Shown: positions 1-10,851, counted from the stretch's first letter. The stretch is 64,000 nt of DNA from Parvibaculum sp046297875 (GCF_046297875.1 NZ_JBKBHD010000001.1:2666001-2730000), one strand, 5' to 3'. The notes: generated from the sequence alone by a model not told the origin. Numbers and translations are program-made.

Positions 1-811
1 CGAGCAGGAAAACGCCGGCCGTGACCATGGTGGCCGCATGGATGAGGGCGGAAACCGGCGTCGGGCCTTCCATCGCGTCGGGAAGCCAGGTGTGGAGCAG
101 GAACTGCGCCGACTTGCCCATGGCGCCCATGAAGAGCAGCAGGCAGGCCGTGGTGACGATGGGGACATCGTAGCCGAGGAAGTGGAAGGTCTTGTCCGCC
201 AGTTCCGGAATGGCGGCGAAGACGGTGTCGAATTCGACCGAGCCGATGGTGAGGAAGAGCGTGGCGATGCCGAGGATGAGGCCGAAATCGCCGACGCGGT
301 TCACCACGAATGCTTTGATGGCGGCGGCATTGGCGCTCGGGCGCTGATACCAGAAGCCGATCAGCAGATAGGAAGCGAGGCCCACTCCTTCCCAGCCGAA
401 GAAAAGCTGCACGAAATTATCCGCCGTCACCAGCATGAGCATGGCGAAGGTGAAGAGTGATAGATAGGCGAAGAAGCGCGGCTGGTGCGGATCGTGGCTC
501 ATATAGCCGATCGAATAGATATGCACGAGCGCCGACACCGAAGTGACGACCACCAGCATGACGGCGGTGAGCGTGTCGATGCGCAGGCGCCAATCCGCCT
601 CGAAGCTGCCGGAGTCAATCCAGGTCAAGACCTGAACGCGCTCGGTCTCGCCCTGAAGGCCGACGGAAATGAGCGCGACGACAGAAAGGACCGCCGAAAC
701 GACGAGAAGACCGGAGGTGACGAGCTGCGCGCCGCGCACGCCAAGCCAACGGCCGAAGATGCCTGCGATCAGAAAGCCGATGAGCGGCAGGAAGACGATT
801 GCCGAATACAT
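1..811 (-). CDS. nuoL: NADH-quinone oxidoreductase subunit L (N-terminal part)
   Basis: This is a large antiporter-like membrane subunit of respiratory complex I, carrying part of the proton-pumping arm. Reading leftward from the ATG at 811 gives about 270 residues before the window ends, so the C-terminal half and nuoM/nuoN are outside. The visible part has several hydrophobic helices. It includes the antiporter-family signatures FFGWEGVGLASYLLIGFW near residue 140 and HTWLPDAMEGPTPVSALIHA near residue 245, with the conserved Glu and Lys/His pump residues. It starts 6 bases after the nuoK stop, as expected for one transcript. It is the last nuo gene seen, and its identity is secure. Confidence 0.97.
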   Translation of the reverse strand, partial: MYSAIVFLPLIGFLIAGIFGRWLGVRGAQLVTSGLLVVSAVLSVVALISVGLQGETERVQVLTWIDSGSFEADWRLRIDTLTAVMLVVVTSVSALVHIYSIGYMSHDPHQPRFFAYLSLFTFAMLMLVTADNFVQLFFGWEGVGLASYLLIGFWYQRPSANAAAIKAFVVNRVGDFGLILGIATLFLTIGSVEFDTVFAAIPELADKTFHFLGYDVPIVTTACLLLFMGAMGKSAQFLLHTWLPDAMEGPTPVSALIHAATMVTAGVFLL

Positions 812-817
812 GCCGCC

Positions 818-1126
818 TTACCCCTTCATCATGTTGATGTCGTCAACCGCGATAGAGCCGCGGTTGCGGAAGAAGACGACGAGGATGGCAAGGCCGATGG
901 CGGCCTCGCCTGCGGCGACGGTCAGCACGAAGAGCGCGAAGACCTGTCCCACGAGATCGCCCAGGAAGGCGGAGAAGGCAACGAGGTTGATATTCACGGC
1001 GAGCAGCATCAGCTCAATCGACATGAGAATGACGATCACATTCTTCCGGTTGAGGAAGATGCCGAAAATGCCCAGCGTGAACAGGATCGCCGCCACGGAG
1101 AGATAGTGTTCGAGGCCGATTGCCAT
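818..1126 (-). CDS. nuoK: NADH-quinone oxidoreductase subunit K
   Basis: Small membrane subunit of complex I, homologous to MrpC-type antiporter subunits. The 102-residue product is the family's usual length and has three predicted transmembrane helices. The conserved membrane glutamates are visible in the helix MSIELMLLAVN and in the segment VAAGEAAIGLA. The start is the ATG at 1126. It lies between nuoJ and nuoL in the canonical order and is surely cotranscribed with them. Nothing is unusual. Confidence 0.97.
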   Translation of the reverse strand: MAIGLEHYLSVAAILFTLGIFGIFLNRKNVIVILMSIELMLLAVNINLVAFSAFLGDLVGQVFALFVLTVAAGEAAIGLAILVVFFRNRGSIAVDDINMMKG

Positions 1127-1215
1127 CTGTTGTCTCCTGCCTCCGCCGAAAGGCGTGGAGGCCAGTCCCCTTCAAATTCTCCGGCGATGCGATAGCCGCA
1201 GCGCCCCGATATTCC

Positions 1216-1830
1216 TCAGAGCCCCTGCCCGGGCTCGACCTTCTTCATTTCGACTGCATCTTCGCGCTTGCGGCCCACCTGATCGCGGATCACCTGCCGC
1301 TTCACATTCGGCTTGTGGCGCAGCGTCAGCACGATAGCGCCGATCATGGCGACGAGCAGGATCATGCCGGCCGCCTGGAACGGATAGACATATTGCGTGT
1401 AGATGATCTGGCCGAGAGCCCGCGTGTTGTGGACCTCGGTGATGGCGGGCGTGGGCGCCGCGGCAATTCCCGCCGCTTCCGGCGCGATGACCCAGCTGCC
1501 GAAGATCAGCAGAAGCTCGATTAGCAGGATGATGCCGATGAGCGCGCCGACCGGCAGATATTGCAGGAAGCCCTGACGCAGTTCAGCGAAATCGATGTCG
1601 AGCATCATCACGACAAAGAGGAACAGCACCGCGACCGCGCCGACATAGACGATGACGAGAATGAGCGCGAGAAACTCTGCGCCGAGCAGCACGAAAAGCG
1701 CCGCCGCATTGAAGAAGGCAAGAATGAGGAACAGCACGGAGTGCACAGGATTGCGCGCCGCGATGACCATGAACCCCGCAGCGACGGTAATCGCCGCGAA
1801 GAGATAGAATGCTATGGCGGTGGCAATCAT
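1216..1830 (-). CDS. nuoJ: NADH-quinone oxidoreductase subunit J
   Basis: Membrane subunit of complex I. I chose the ATG at 1830, giving 204 residues that begin MIATAIAFYLF directly with the first helix. The reading frame is open further upstream, but that extension is Arg/Ser-rich and overlaps the nuoI end, so it is a shadow. Helix 3 shows the conserved VYVGAVAVLFLFVVMML segment, which in known structures carries the pi-bulge of the E-channel. About five transmembrane helices are followed by a charged C-terminal tail of about 30 residues. It starts 22 bases after nuoI. Confidence 0.95.
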   Translation of the reverse strand: MIATAIAFYLFAAITVAAGFMVIAARNPVHSVLFLILAFFNAAALFVLLGAEFLALILVIVYVGAVAVLFLFVVMMLDIDFAELRQGFLQYLPVGALIGIILLIELLLIFGSWVIAPEAAGIAAAPTPAITEVHNTRALGQIIYTQYVYPFQAAGMILLVAMIGAIVLTLRHKPNVKRQVIRDQVGRKREDAVEMKKVEPGQGL

Positions 1831-1852
1831 CCTGTTCCTCGTACCCGGTCGT

Positions 1853-2374
1853 TCAGCGGTATGGCGCGTCGAGCGCGATATTCTTCGCGATCTCGCGTTC
1901 CCACCGGTCGCCATTCGCGAGCAGCCGGTTCTTGTCGTACATGAGTTCTTCGCGGGTTTCGGTCGCGAATTCGAAATTCGGCCCTTCGACGATCGCATCC
2001 ACCGGGCAGGCTTCCTGGCAGAGCCCGCAGTAAATGCACTTCGTCATATCGATGTCGTAGCGCGTGGTGCGGCGTGTGCCGTCATTGCGGCGTGGGCCCG
2101 CCTCGATGGTGATGGCGAGCGCCGGACACACCGCCTCGCAGAGCTTGCAGGCGATGCAGCGTTCCTCGCCGTTCGGATAACGGCGGAGCGCATGCTCGCC
2201 GCGGAAACGGGGCGAGAGCGGGCCCTTCTCGAAGGGGTAGTTCAACGTCACCTTCGGCTTGAAGAAATAGCGCATGGCGAGGAAGAAGCTCGACACGAAC
2301 TCGGTGAGGAAGAGAGACCGCACTGACTGATCGAGCCAGGCCATGCTTGCGTTTCTTTCGGATTTTACCGTCAT
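1853..2374 (-). CDS. nuoI: NADH-quinone oxidoreductase subunit I
   Basis: Peripheral-arm ferredoxin-like subunit carrying clusters N6a and N6b, which pass electrons to NuoB. Two 4Fe-4S motifs are visible, CIACKLCEAVCP and CIYCGLCQEACP. Two starts compete. The ATG at 2374 has a strong GAGGAG ribosome site 7 bases upstream, overlapping the nuoH stop, and gives 173 residues. The ATG at 2344 gives 163 residues, the usual alphaproteobacterial length, but has a weak site. I report the longer form on the ribosome-site evidence; the first ten residues are uncertain. Confidence 0.94.
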   Translation of the reverse strand: MTVKSERNASMAWLDQSVRSLFLTEFVSSFFLAMRYFFKPKVTLNYPFEKGPLSPRFRGEHALRRYPNGEERCIACKLCEAVCPALAITIEAGPRRNDGTRRTTRYDIDMTKCIYCGLCQEACPVDAIVEGPNFEFATETREELMYDKNRLLANGDRWEREIAKNIALDAPYR

Positions 2375-2385
2375 TGGCCCGCTCC

Positions 2386-3399
2386 TCAATTGTTCGGCAG
2401 CAGGTCGAAGCCGACCAGCACACCGGCCGTCAGCACGACCCAGAAGAGGGAGAACGGCAGGAAAACCTTCCAGCCGAGGCGCATCAGCTGATCGTAGCGG
2501 TAGCGCGGCACGAAGGCCTTGACCATGGCGAACATGAAGAAGACGGCGAAGACCTTGAGCAGGAACCAGACGACGCCCGGCACCATATTGAAGGGCGCGA
2601 TGTCGATGGGAGGCAGCCAGCCGCCGAGGAAGAGGATCGTCGTCATGGCGCACATGAGCAGGATCGACACATATTCGCCCAGCATGAACATCATGTAGGA
2701 GGTGGACGAATATTCGACCATGAAGCCCGCGACGAGTTCGGATTCCGCTTCCACGAGATCGAAGGGCGGGCGGTTCGTTTCGGCCAGCGCCGAGATGAAG
2801 AAGATTGCGAACATCGGCAGGTGCGGGATGACGTACCAGACCGTCTTCTGCGACTCGACGATTTCCGAGAGGTTCAGCGTGCCTGCCGTCATGAGCACGC
2901 AGACGATGACGAAGCCGATGGAGACTTCATAGGAGACCATCTGGGCGGCGGCGCGGAGCGCGGAGAGGAAGGGATATTTCGAGTTCGACGCCCAGCCCGC
3001 CATGATGACGCCGTAAACGCCGAGCGAGGAGATGGCGAAGATATAGAGAATGCCGACATTGATGTCGGAGATGACCATTTTCGCATCGAGCGGAATGACG
3101 GCCCAACCCGCGAGCGCGAGCGTCACCGTGACCAGCGGCGCGATGAGGAATACGCCCTTGTTGGCGCCTGCCGGAATAACGATTTCCTTGAAGACGAATT
3201 TCAGCAGGTCCGCAAAGGACTGGAACAGGCCAAAGGCACCGACGACATTGGGGCCGCGGCGAAGCTGCACCGCCGCCCATATCTTGCGGTCGGCAAGAAG
3301 TACGTAAGCCGTGACCAGCAGGATCGCGACGATGAGCGCGAGCGACTGGCCGACAATGATTGCCAGCGGGATGCCATATGCGACGAGAAAATCCATCAT
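2386..3399 (-). CDS. nuoH: NADH-quinone oxidoreductase subunit H
   Basis: Membrane subunit (ND1 homolog) that forms most of the quinone-binding chamber at the junction of the two arms. From the ATG at 3399 the product is 337 residues with about eight helices. Family signatures are the loop ADRKIWAAVQLRRGPNVVG after the first helix and AETNRPPFDLVEAESELVAG in the quinone-site loop, with its acidic residues intact. A second ATG lies one codon downstream and is equally possible. The open frame further upstream is rejected because it runs over the nuoG end. Confidence 0.97.
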   Translation of the reverse strand: MMDFLVAYGIPLAIIVGQSLALIVAILLVTAYVLLADRKIWAAVQLRRGPNVVGAFGLFQSFADLLKFVFKEIVIPAGANKGVFLIAPLVTVTLALAGWAVIPLDAKMVISDINVGILYIFAISSLGVYGVIMAGWASNSKYPFLSALRAAAQMVSYEVSIGFVIVCVLMTAGTLNLSEIVESQKTVWYVIPHLPMFAIFFISALAETNRPPFDLVEAESELVAGFMVEYSSTSYMMFMLGEYVSILLMCAMTTILFLGGWLPPIDIAPFNMVPGVVWFLLKVFAVFFMFAMVKAFVPRYRYDQLMRLGWKVFLPFSLFWVVLTAGVLVGFDLLPNN

Positions 3400-3415
3400 T
3401 GCCTGCAGCCCATCC

Positions 3416-5461
3416 TCATTCCGCCGCCTGAATGCGCGCCGCCGCAACACGGCCTGCGGCGCATTCCGCCATCACCGCGCTTGCGCGGGCGACGGGATTG
3501 CTCATGTAGAAGTCCCTGACCGGGCATTCGAAGGGCGCGGCATCGAGCTCGCCCCTGGCGAGATCGGGCAGCGCGCCTGCCGGCACGGCCATATCCACGT
3601 CCGCGAAATGCGGCGCGTCGGCCGCCATCGCGGCGCGGAGCGCGTCGAGATTGTCGTAAGGCAGAACCTTGCCGATAACGCCCGAGAGCGCACGCAGGAT
3701 CGTCCAGTCCTCGCGCGCCTGACCGGGCGGGAAGACGGCGCGGCGGCCAAGCTGCACCCGGCCTTCTGTATTGACCCAGGTGGCGGGTTTTTCGGTATAG
3801 GCAGCACCCGGCAGGATGACATCGGCGCGGTGGGCACCGGCATCGCCATGTGTGCCCTGATAGACGACGAAGGCGGACCCGAGCTTGCCCATGTCGATCT
3901 CGTCGGCGCCGAGGAGATAGACGAAGGAGATGTCGCCCTTTGAGGCACCATCGAGAATTCCCGCGACATCGCGGCCGCCCGCACCCGGCACGAGGCCGAG
4001 ATCGAGGCCGCCGACACGAGAGGCTGCGGTGTGGAGCACGCTGAAACCATTCCATTCGCCTGAGACGGCGCCGGTGGATTTCGCCAGCGCAATCGCCTCG
4101 GCGAGAACGGCCGCGCCATCGGCACGGGCGAGCGCGCCCTGCCCGGCCACGATCAATGGACGTTCGGCATTCTTCAGCACATCGGCGAAGGCACCGAGAT
4201 CCTTCAGCGACTGCGGACCGGCGCCGAGATAGTCGTAATCATAGGAGAGGTCGACGCGCGGGCCGACGACGCCGATCTTCACGCCGCCCATGCGAGCGCG
4301 CTTCAGGATGCGCGCATTGACGATGGGGGCTTCGATGCGCGGGTTGGTGCCGATGAGCAGAATGGCGTCTGCGTCCTCGATACCCGCAATGGTCGAGTTG
4401 AAGATGTAGCTTGCGCGGTGGCCCGCATCGAGCTTCGCGCCGTCCTGACGGCAGTCGATATTGGGCGAGCCGAGGACGGCGAAGAGATCCTTCAGTGCCT
4501 TCATGCTTTCGGCGCAGGCAAGATCGCCCGCAATGGCGGCGATGCTTTCGGGATTTGCATCCTTCAGCTTCGCGGCGATGGCGGCGAAGGCTTCATCCCA
4601 TGAGGCGGGGCGCAGCTTGCCGTTTTCGCGGATGTAAGGCGTGTCGAGGCGCTGGGTCTTGAGGCCGTCCCAGACGAAGCGCGTCTTGTCGGAAATCCAC
4701 TCCTCGTTCACCTCTTCGTTGAGGCGCGGGAGAATGCGCATGACTTCGGCACCGCGGGCATCGACGCGGATGTTCGAACCCACCGCATCCATGACGTCGA
4801 TCGACTCGGTCTTCTTCAGTTCCCAGGGACGCGCCGTATAGGCGAAGGGACGGAAGGTAAGCGCGCCGACCGGGCAGAGATCGACGACATTTGCCGACAG
4901 CTCCGACGTGAGCGCATGCTCCAGATAGGTGGTGATCTCCATGTCCTCGCCACGGCCGATGGCGCCGAGTTCAGGCACGCCAGCCACTTCCTGCGAGAAG
5001 CGGATGCAACGCGTGCAATGGATGCAGCGCGTCATCACCGTCTTCACGAGCGGGCCCATGTATTTTTCCTCGACGGCGCGCTTGTTTTCATGGAAGCGCG
5101 AGCCGTCGACGCCATAGGCCATCGACTGGTCCTGCAAGTCGCATTCGCCACCCTGGTCGCAGATCGGGCAATCGAGCGGATGATTGATGAGGAGGAATTC
5201 CATCACGCCTTCGCGGGCGCGCTTCACCTGCTCGGTCTTCGTGTGAACGACCATGCCATCGGCGGCCGGCATTGCGCAGGATGCGACGGGCTTCGGCGAC
5301 TTCTCGACCTCGACTAGGCACATGCGGCAATTGCCCGCGATGGAGAGGCGCTCGTGGTAGCAGAAGCGCGGGATTTCCGCGCCCGCTTCCTCACAGGCCT
5401 GCAACAGCGTGGCGCCGTTTTCGACTTCGACCTCGATGCCGTCGACAATGAGTTTCGGCAT
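3416..5461 (-). CDS. nuoG: NADH-quinone oxidoreductase subunit G
   Basis: Largest peripheral subunit, carrying several iron-sulfur clusters of the electron wire. The product is 681 residues. The N-terminal ferredoxin domain has Cys34, Cys45, Cys48 and Cys62 for the 2Fe-2S cluster. His94, Cys98, Cys101 and Cys107 match the His-Cys3 4Fe-4S site. A third set begins at Cys146, Cys149 and Cys152, with a partner Cys in LCPVGALT near residue 196. The rest is a molybdopterin-oxidoreductase-like fold with no sign of a cofactor. It starts 3 bases after the nuoF stop. Confidence 0.97.
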   Translation of the reverse strand: MPKLIVDGIEVEVENGATLLQACEEAGAEIPRFCYHERLSIAGNCRMCLVEVEKSPKPVASCAMPAADGMVVHTKTEQVKRAREGVMEFLLINHPLDCPICDQGGECDLQDQSMAYGVDGSRFHENKRAVEEKYMGPLVKTVMTRCIHCTRCIRFSQEVAGVPELGAIGRGEDMEITTYLEHALTSELSANVVDLCPVGALTFRPFAYTARPWELKKTESIDVMDAVGSNIRVDARGAEVMRILPRLNEEVNEEWISDKTRFVWDGLKTQRLDTPYIRENGKLRPASWDEAFAAIAAKLKDANPESIAAIAGDLACAESMKALKDLFAVLGSPNIDCRQDGAKLDAGHRASYIFNSTIAGIEDADAILLIGTNPRIEAPIVNARILKRARMGGVKIGVVGPRVDLSYDYDYLGAGPQSLKDLGAFADVLKNAERPLIVAGQGALARADGAAVLAEAIALAKSTGAVSGEWNGFSVLHTAASRVGGLDLGLVPGAGGRDVAGILDGASKGDISFVYLLGADEIDMGKLGSAFVVYQGTHGDAGAHRADVILPGAAYTEKPATWVNTEGRVQLGRRAVFPPGQAREDWTILRALSGVIGKVLPYDNLDALRAAMAADAPHFADVDMAVPAGALPDLARGELDAAPFECPVRDFYMSNPVARASAVMAECAAGRVAAARIQAAE

Positions 5462-5464
5462 GAC

Positions 5465-6750
<1,286 letters not shown>

Positions 6751-6751
<1 letters not shown>

Positions 6752-7374
6752 CAGTTACTCCCACCCGTCTCCGGCTGACCGACATTGGTGAGGCTCGTCA
6801 GTCCGCCAATGGGCTCCGACGCATGGCGCTCGTTCTGCGGACCGGGCTTCACTTCCCTGCCGGCGCGAAGATCGGTCAGCACGCGCTCAAGCGAGGCGGC
6901 ATCGAGATCCTCAAAGAAATCGGCATTGATCTGCACCATCGGCGCGTTGACGCATGCGCCGAGGCACTCGACCTCCATCCAGGAAAACTTGCCGTCTGCA
7001 GTCACCGTCTTTTCCGGGCCGATATGCTTGCGGCAGACTTCCTTCAGTTCGTCCGCGCCGCGCAGCCAGCAAGGCGTGGTGCCGCAAAGCTGCACGAAAT
7101 GCTCGCCGACCGGCGAGAGATTGAACATGGTGTAGAAGGTCGCGACTTCGAGGGCGCGGATGTAATCCATGCCCAGCATTTCAGCGACATAGCGAATCGC
7201 AGGCTCGGGCAGCCAGCCGTCATGCTGCTCCTGCGCGCGCCAGAACAGCGGAATGATCGCCGAGGCCTGCTTGCCTTGTGGGTATTTCGCGATCTGCTTT
7301 TTCGCCCAGTCGAGATTTTCCGCCGTGAAGGCGAAGCTCGCGGGCTGATTGGGATCGAGACGCCTGACGCTCAC
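6751..7374 (-). CDS. nuoE: NADH-quinone oxidoreductase subunit E
   Basis: Thioredoxin-fold 2Fe-2S (N1a) subunit of the NADH dehydrogenase module. I chose the GTG at 7374, whose GTGA overlaps the nuoD stop codon; this gives 207 residues. The frame continues open upstream inside nuoD, but that part is out-of-frame shadow. Cluster ligands appear as a CGTTPC pair and a CLGAC pair. After the core domain there is a tail of about 35 residues rich in Gly, Pro and Asn, a common and variable feature of alphaproteobacterial NuoE. Confidence 0.95.
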
Positions 7375-8549
7375 CGGTCCACCTCTCCGAACACGATATC
7401 GATGGAACCGAGAATGGCGGCCACGTCGGCCAGCATGTGCCCCTTGCAGAGATGATCCATCGCCTGAAGATGGGCATAGCCCGGCGCGCGGATCTTGCAC
7501 TTGTAGGGTTTGTTGCTGCCATCCGAGACGAGATAGACACCGAATTCGCCCTTCGGCGCTTCGACGGCGGCATAAACCTCGCCAGCGGGGACGTGATAGC
7601 CCTCGGTATAAAGTTTGAAGTGATGGATGAGCGCTTCCATGGAGCGCTTCATCTCGGCGCGGGACGGCGGCACGACCTTGCCATCCTCGGAATGCACCGG
7701 CCCGCCCGGCATCATCTCGATGCACTGCTTCATGATACGCAGCGACTGGCGCATCTCTTCCATGCGGATGAGATAGCGGTCGTAGCAGTCGCCGTTCTTG
7801 CCGACGGGAATGTCGAAATCGAGTTCCGAATAGACTTCATATGGCTGCGAGCGGCGCAGGTCCCAGGCCATGCCCGAGCCGCGCACCATGACGCCGGAGA
7901 AGCCCCATTCGAGCGCTTCATGCTGGCTGACGACGCCGATGTCGACGTTGCGCTGCTTGAAGATACGGTTGTCGGTCAGGAGACCTTCAAGATCGTCCAG
8001 CACCTGCGCGCAGGGATCGCAGAAATTGTAGATGTCTTCGAGCAGCTTCGGCGGCAGGTCACGATGCACACCGCCGACACGGAAATAGTTGGCATGCATG
8101 CGGGCGCCGGAGGCGCGCTCATAGAAGACCATCAGCTTTTCGCGCTCTTCAAAGCCCCAGAGCGGCGGCGTCAGCGCACCAACGTCCAACGCCTGCGTGG
8201 TGACGTTGAGCATATGCGCGAGGATGCGGCCGATCTCGGAATAGAGGACGCGGATGAACTGGCCGCGGCGCGGCACTTCGAGGCCGAGCAGCTTTTCCGC
8301 GGCGAGCACGAAGGCGTGCTCCTGATTCATCGGTGCCACATAGTCGAGGCGGTCGAAATAGGGCGTCGCCTGCAGATAGGTCTTGTGCTCGATGAGCTTC
8401 TCGGTGCCGCGATGCAGAAGGCCGATATGCGGATCGACGCGCTCGACGACTTCGCCATCAAGCTCCAGCACGAGGCGAAGAACACCGTGAGCTGCGGGAT
8501 GCTGCGGCCCGAAATTCAGATGGTAGTTGCGGAGTTCCTGTTCGGCCAT
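7371..8549 (-). CDS. nuoD: NADH-quinone oxidoreductase subunit D
   Basis: The 49-kDa-type subunit, related to the large subunit of NiFe hydrogenases, which forms the quinone reduction site with NuoB. The 392-residue product begins MAEQELRNYHLNFGPQHPAAHGV, with the quinone-site HPAAHGV loop intact, and contains the LDYVAPMNQEH motif near residue 90. It is a separate gene from nuoC, unlike the fused nuoCD of enterobacteria. It begins 4 bases after nuoC and overlaps the nuoE start. Confidence 0.97.
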   Translation of the reverse strand: MAEQELRNYHLNFGPQHPAAHGVLRLVLELDGEVVERVDPHIGLLHRGTEKLIEHKTYLQATPYFDRLDYVAPMNQEHAFVLAAEKLLGLEVPRRGQFIRVLYSEIGRILAHMLNVTTQALDVGALTPPLWGFEEREKLMVFYERASGARMHANYFRVGGVHRDLPPKLLEDIYNFCDPCAQVLDDLEGLLTDNRIFKQRNVDIGVVSQHEALEWGFSGVMVRGSGMAWDLRRSQPYEVYSELDFDIPVGKNGDCYDRYLIRMEEMRQSLRIMKQCIEMMPGGPVHSEDGKVVPPSRAEMKRSMEALIHHFKLYTEGYHVPAGEVYAAVEAPKGEFGVYLVSDGSNKPYKCKIRAPGYAHLQAMDHLCKGHMLADVAAILGSIDIVFGEVDR

Positions 8550-8553
8550 CGGA

Positions 8554-9186
8554 TCAGCCCTCCGCCTTTTCGTCGCCCGGCAGCAGATATTCCGCGCCTT
8601 CCCAGGGGCTCATGAAATCGAAGCTGCGGAATTCCTGTACGAGCTTAACCGGCTCGTAGACCACGCGCTTCTGGTCTTCGTCGTAGCGGACTTCGACATA
8701 GCCGGTGAGCGGAAAGTCCTTGCGCAGCGGATATCCGTTGAAACCGTAATCGGTGAGAATGCGGCGAAGATCCGGATGGCCGGAAAAGAGAACGCCATAC
8801 ATATCGAAGGTTTCGCGCTCGTACCAGTTGGCCGCCGGAAAGATCGGCACGACGCTCGGCACGGCCACATCCTCGCTCGTGGTGACGGTGACGCGAATGC
8901 GATGGTTCTGAAACATCGACAGCAGGTGGTAGACGACATCGAAGCGCGCGGCGCGGGCGGGATAGTCGACGCCGGTAATGTCGAGCAGCGTCGAGAAGCG
9001 GCAGGCGGGATCGTCGCGCAGGAACTTGAGGACGCGCGCGATCGCCTGCGCCTGGGCGCGGATCGTCAGCTCGCCATAGGCGACTTCGAAACCGAGCACC
9101 GAATCCTCAAGCATGCCTGAGATGTGCTCGCCAAGTTCTTTCAGACTTTCGTCCATCGATGCGGTCTCGAAATCCGGTAGCGGCAT
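8554..9186 (-). CDS. nuoC: NADH-quinone oxidoreductase subunit C
   Basis: The 30-kDa-type peripheral subunit that packs against NuoD. The signature ERETFDMYGVLFSGHPDLRRIL is present in the C-terminal half. From the ATG at 9186 it is 210 residues. An internal ATG at 9156, starting MDESLKELG, would give about 200 residues and resembles the usual alphaproteobacterial start, so the first ten residues are uncertain. Neither start has a strong ribosome site. The C-terminus ends in an acidic tail. Confidence 0.95.
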   Translation of the reverse strand: MPLPDFETASMDESLKELGEHISGMLEDSVLGFEVAYGELTIRAQAQAIARVLKFLRDDPACRFSTLLDITGVDYPARAARFDVVYHLLSMFQNHRIRVTVTTSEDVAVPSVVPIFPAANWYERETFDMYGVLFSGHPDLRRILTDYGFNGYPLRKDFPLTGYVEVRYDEDQKRVVYEPVKLVQEFRSFDFMSPWEGAEYLLPGDEKAEG

Positions 9187-9214
9187 GCGCGCGGCATTGC
9201 CCGGTTATTGGAAA

Positions 9215-9754
9215 TCAGCGGTCGAGCGTGCCCGTCCGGCGAATCTTTTTCTGAAGCGCGAGGATGCCATAAAGCAGCGCCTCGGCGGTGGGAGGGCAGC
9301 CCGGTACATAGACATCGACCGGAACGATCCGGTCGCAACCGCGGACCACGGAATAGGAATAGTGGTAGTAGCCGCCGCCATTGGCGCAGGAGCCCATGGA
9401 GATGACGTAGCGCGGCTCCGGCATCTGGTCGTAGACCTTGCGGAGCGCGGGGGCCATCTTGTTCGTCAGCGTACCGGCAACGATCATGACGTCGGACTGG
9501 CGCGGGCTTGCACGCGGCGCAACACCGAAGCGCTCGGCATCGTAGCGCGGCATCGAGGTCTGCATCATCTCGACGGCGCAGCAGGCAAGGCCGAATGTCA
9601 TCCACATCAAGGAGCCGGTGCGCGACCAGGTGATGAGGTCATCAACGGTCGTCAGCACGAAACCCTTGTCGGCCAGCTCATCGGAAGCCTGCCGGAAGAA
9701 ATCATCGCCCTGCAGCGCGGGGACGGCTGCGGTTTGCGAAGTCGTCACTCCCAT
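9215..9754 (-). CDS. nuoB: NADH-quinone oxidoreductase subunit B
   Basis: The PSST-type subunit that holds terminal cluster N2, the direct electron donor to quinone. The 179-residue product shows the tandem cysteines in GLACCAVEMM, plus single cysteines in MGSCANGG and in VPGCPPTAE. These are the four N2 ligands of the family. The gene overlaps the end of nuoA by ten bases. An N-terminal stretch of about 20 residues is variable in the family. Confidence 0.97.
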   Translation of the reverse strand: MGVTTSQTAAVPALQGDDFFRQASDELADKGFVLTTVDDLITWSRTGSLMWMTFGLACCAVEMMQTSMPRYDAERFGVAPRASPRQSDVMIVAGTLTNKMAPALRKVYDQMPEPRYVISMGSCANGGGYYHYSYSVVRGCDRIVPVDVYVPGCPPTAEALLYGILALQKKIRRTGTLDR

Positions 9755-10110
9755 TCAAGCGCACCTTTCCGCCATTCATAGGTGAAGCCGATCGTCAGCA
9801 CGCCAAGGAACACCATCATCGACCAGAAGCCGAACATGCCGACATCGCCGAGCGCGACCGCCCAAGGAAAGAGGAAGGCAACTTCGAGATCGAAAATGAT
9901 GAAGAGGATGGCGACGAGGTAATATTTCACGTCGAACTTCATGCGCGCATCATCGAAGGCGTCGAAGCCGCATTCATAGGCTGCGAGCTTTTCGGGGTCG
10001 GGCTTGGAGGGCGCAACGACGAAAGGTGCGATCAGAAGCGCAAGACCGACAACGAGAGACAGGCCCATGAAGATCAATATGGGCAAGTACTCGAGCAGCA
10101 GGTCTTCCAT
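9745..10110 (-). CDS. nuoA: NADH-quinone oxidoreductase subunit A
   Basis: Small ND3-like membrane subunit and first gene of the complex I operon. The ATG at 10110 has a GAGGAAAG ribosome site 7-8 bases upstream and yields 121 residues. Three helices are visible. The conserved loop AYECGFDAFDDARMKFDVKYY, between helices 1 and 2, contains the Cys that reports the active/deactive transition in other organisms. The frame extends upstream without a good start. The promoter near 10240 leaves a leader of about 110 bases. Confidence 0.96.
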   Translation of the reverse strand: MEDLLLEYLPILIFMGLSLVVGLALLIAPFVVAPSKPDPEKLAAYECGFDAFDDARMKFDVKYYLVAILFIIFDLEVAFLFPWAVALGDVGMFGFWSMMVFLGVLTIGFTYEWRKGALEWE

Positions 10111-10227
10111 CGAACTTTCCTCACATGGTCCCGGTGCGAGACGCGCGGGCAAGGACTGCCGTTTCGTTCGCGCGGGCGCGCAAACCGGACGAGAGGTCGT
10201 CCTCAACAAGCCCCCAATTCGGCGCGC

Positions 10228-10255
10228 AGTATATCCCTCGCAATTGCAAAATCAA
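10228..10255 (-). promoter_or_regulatory. Candidate housekeeping-sigma promoter for the nuo operon
   Basis: On the minus strand the sequence reads TTGATT, a 16-base spacer, then TATACT. This is close to the consensus -35 and -10 hexamers. Transcription would start near 10221, about 110 bases before nuoA. The region between nuoA and tRNA-Asp holds no gene. The promoter is predicted from sequence only. Confidence 0.6.
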
Positions 10256-10387
10256 AGGCTAGCCGACGAATTGTCAGTGGCAAAAAGCCGTTGATTTATC
10301 AGCCGTTGCAAGACATTCCGAACAACGCAAACGCCCGCCCCCGCAGCAGACGCGGACCGGACATCAAACCCATGATTTGGAGAGAGA

Positions 10388-10464
<77 letters not shown>

Positions 10465-10640
10465 TTTGCCGACGGCCGCGCCGTCCGAAAGGTGGGCGGT
10501 TCGTAAGCCAAGGTACCGGCCCTGTCAAGGAGGATCGGTGCCGGACAACGCAAGGATTTTAGCGGGGATATTGAATGGCCGGCCTGCTCGCTTTCAAGCC
10601 TGCGGCCCGCCGGGCCGTAGCTCGCGAAGCGAGCGAACGC

Positions 10641-10716
10641 TGGTGGGCGGTGAGAGACTCGAACTCCCGACATCCTCGGTGTAAACGAGGCGCTCTACCA
10701 ACTGAGCTAACCGCCC
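10641..10716 (-). tRNA. tRNA-Val (TAC)
   Basis: A 76-base cloverleaf on the minus strand with encoded CCA. The acceptor stem begins GGGCGGT and pairs fully with the 3' strand. The D arm and the TTCGAGT loop are canonical. The anticodon stem CCTCG/CGAGG encloses TTTACAC, giving anticodon TAC for valine. It lies 176 bases upstream of tRNA-Asp on the same strand, but no shared promoter could be fixed. Confidence 0.96.
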
Positions 10717-10851
10717 TTTGCCGCTGCGCGAAACCTCTATCGAATGGTTCCGCCATTTGCAAACGGAACCCTTTGCGCGCCATTGCATTGCCATACCAAA
10801 CCCGCAATCTTGGCCATACTGCCCATTCCATTCACGACAACGGGTGTTCCC

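Noticed and set aside
10744..10851. N-terminal extension of the MFS transporter from the ATG at 10744
   Set aside because: The codons are low in GC3 and rare for this genome, there is no ribosome site, and the first helix begins right after the TTG at 10852.
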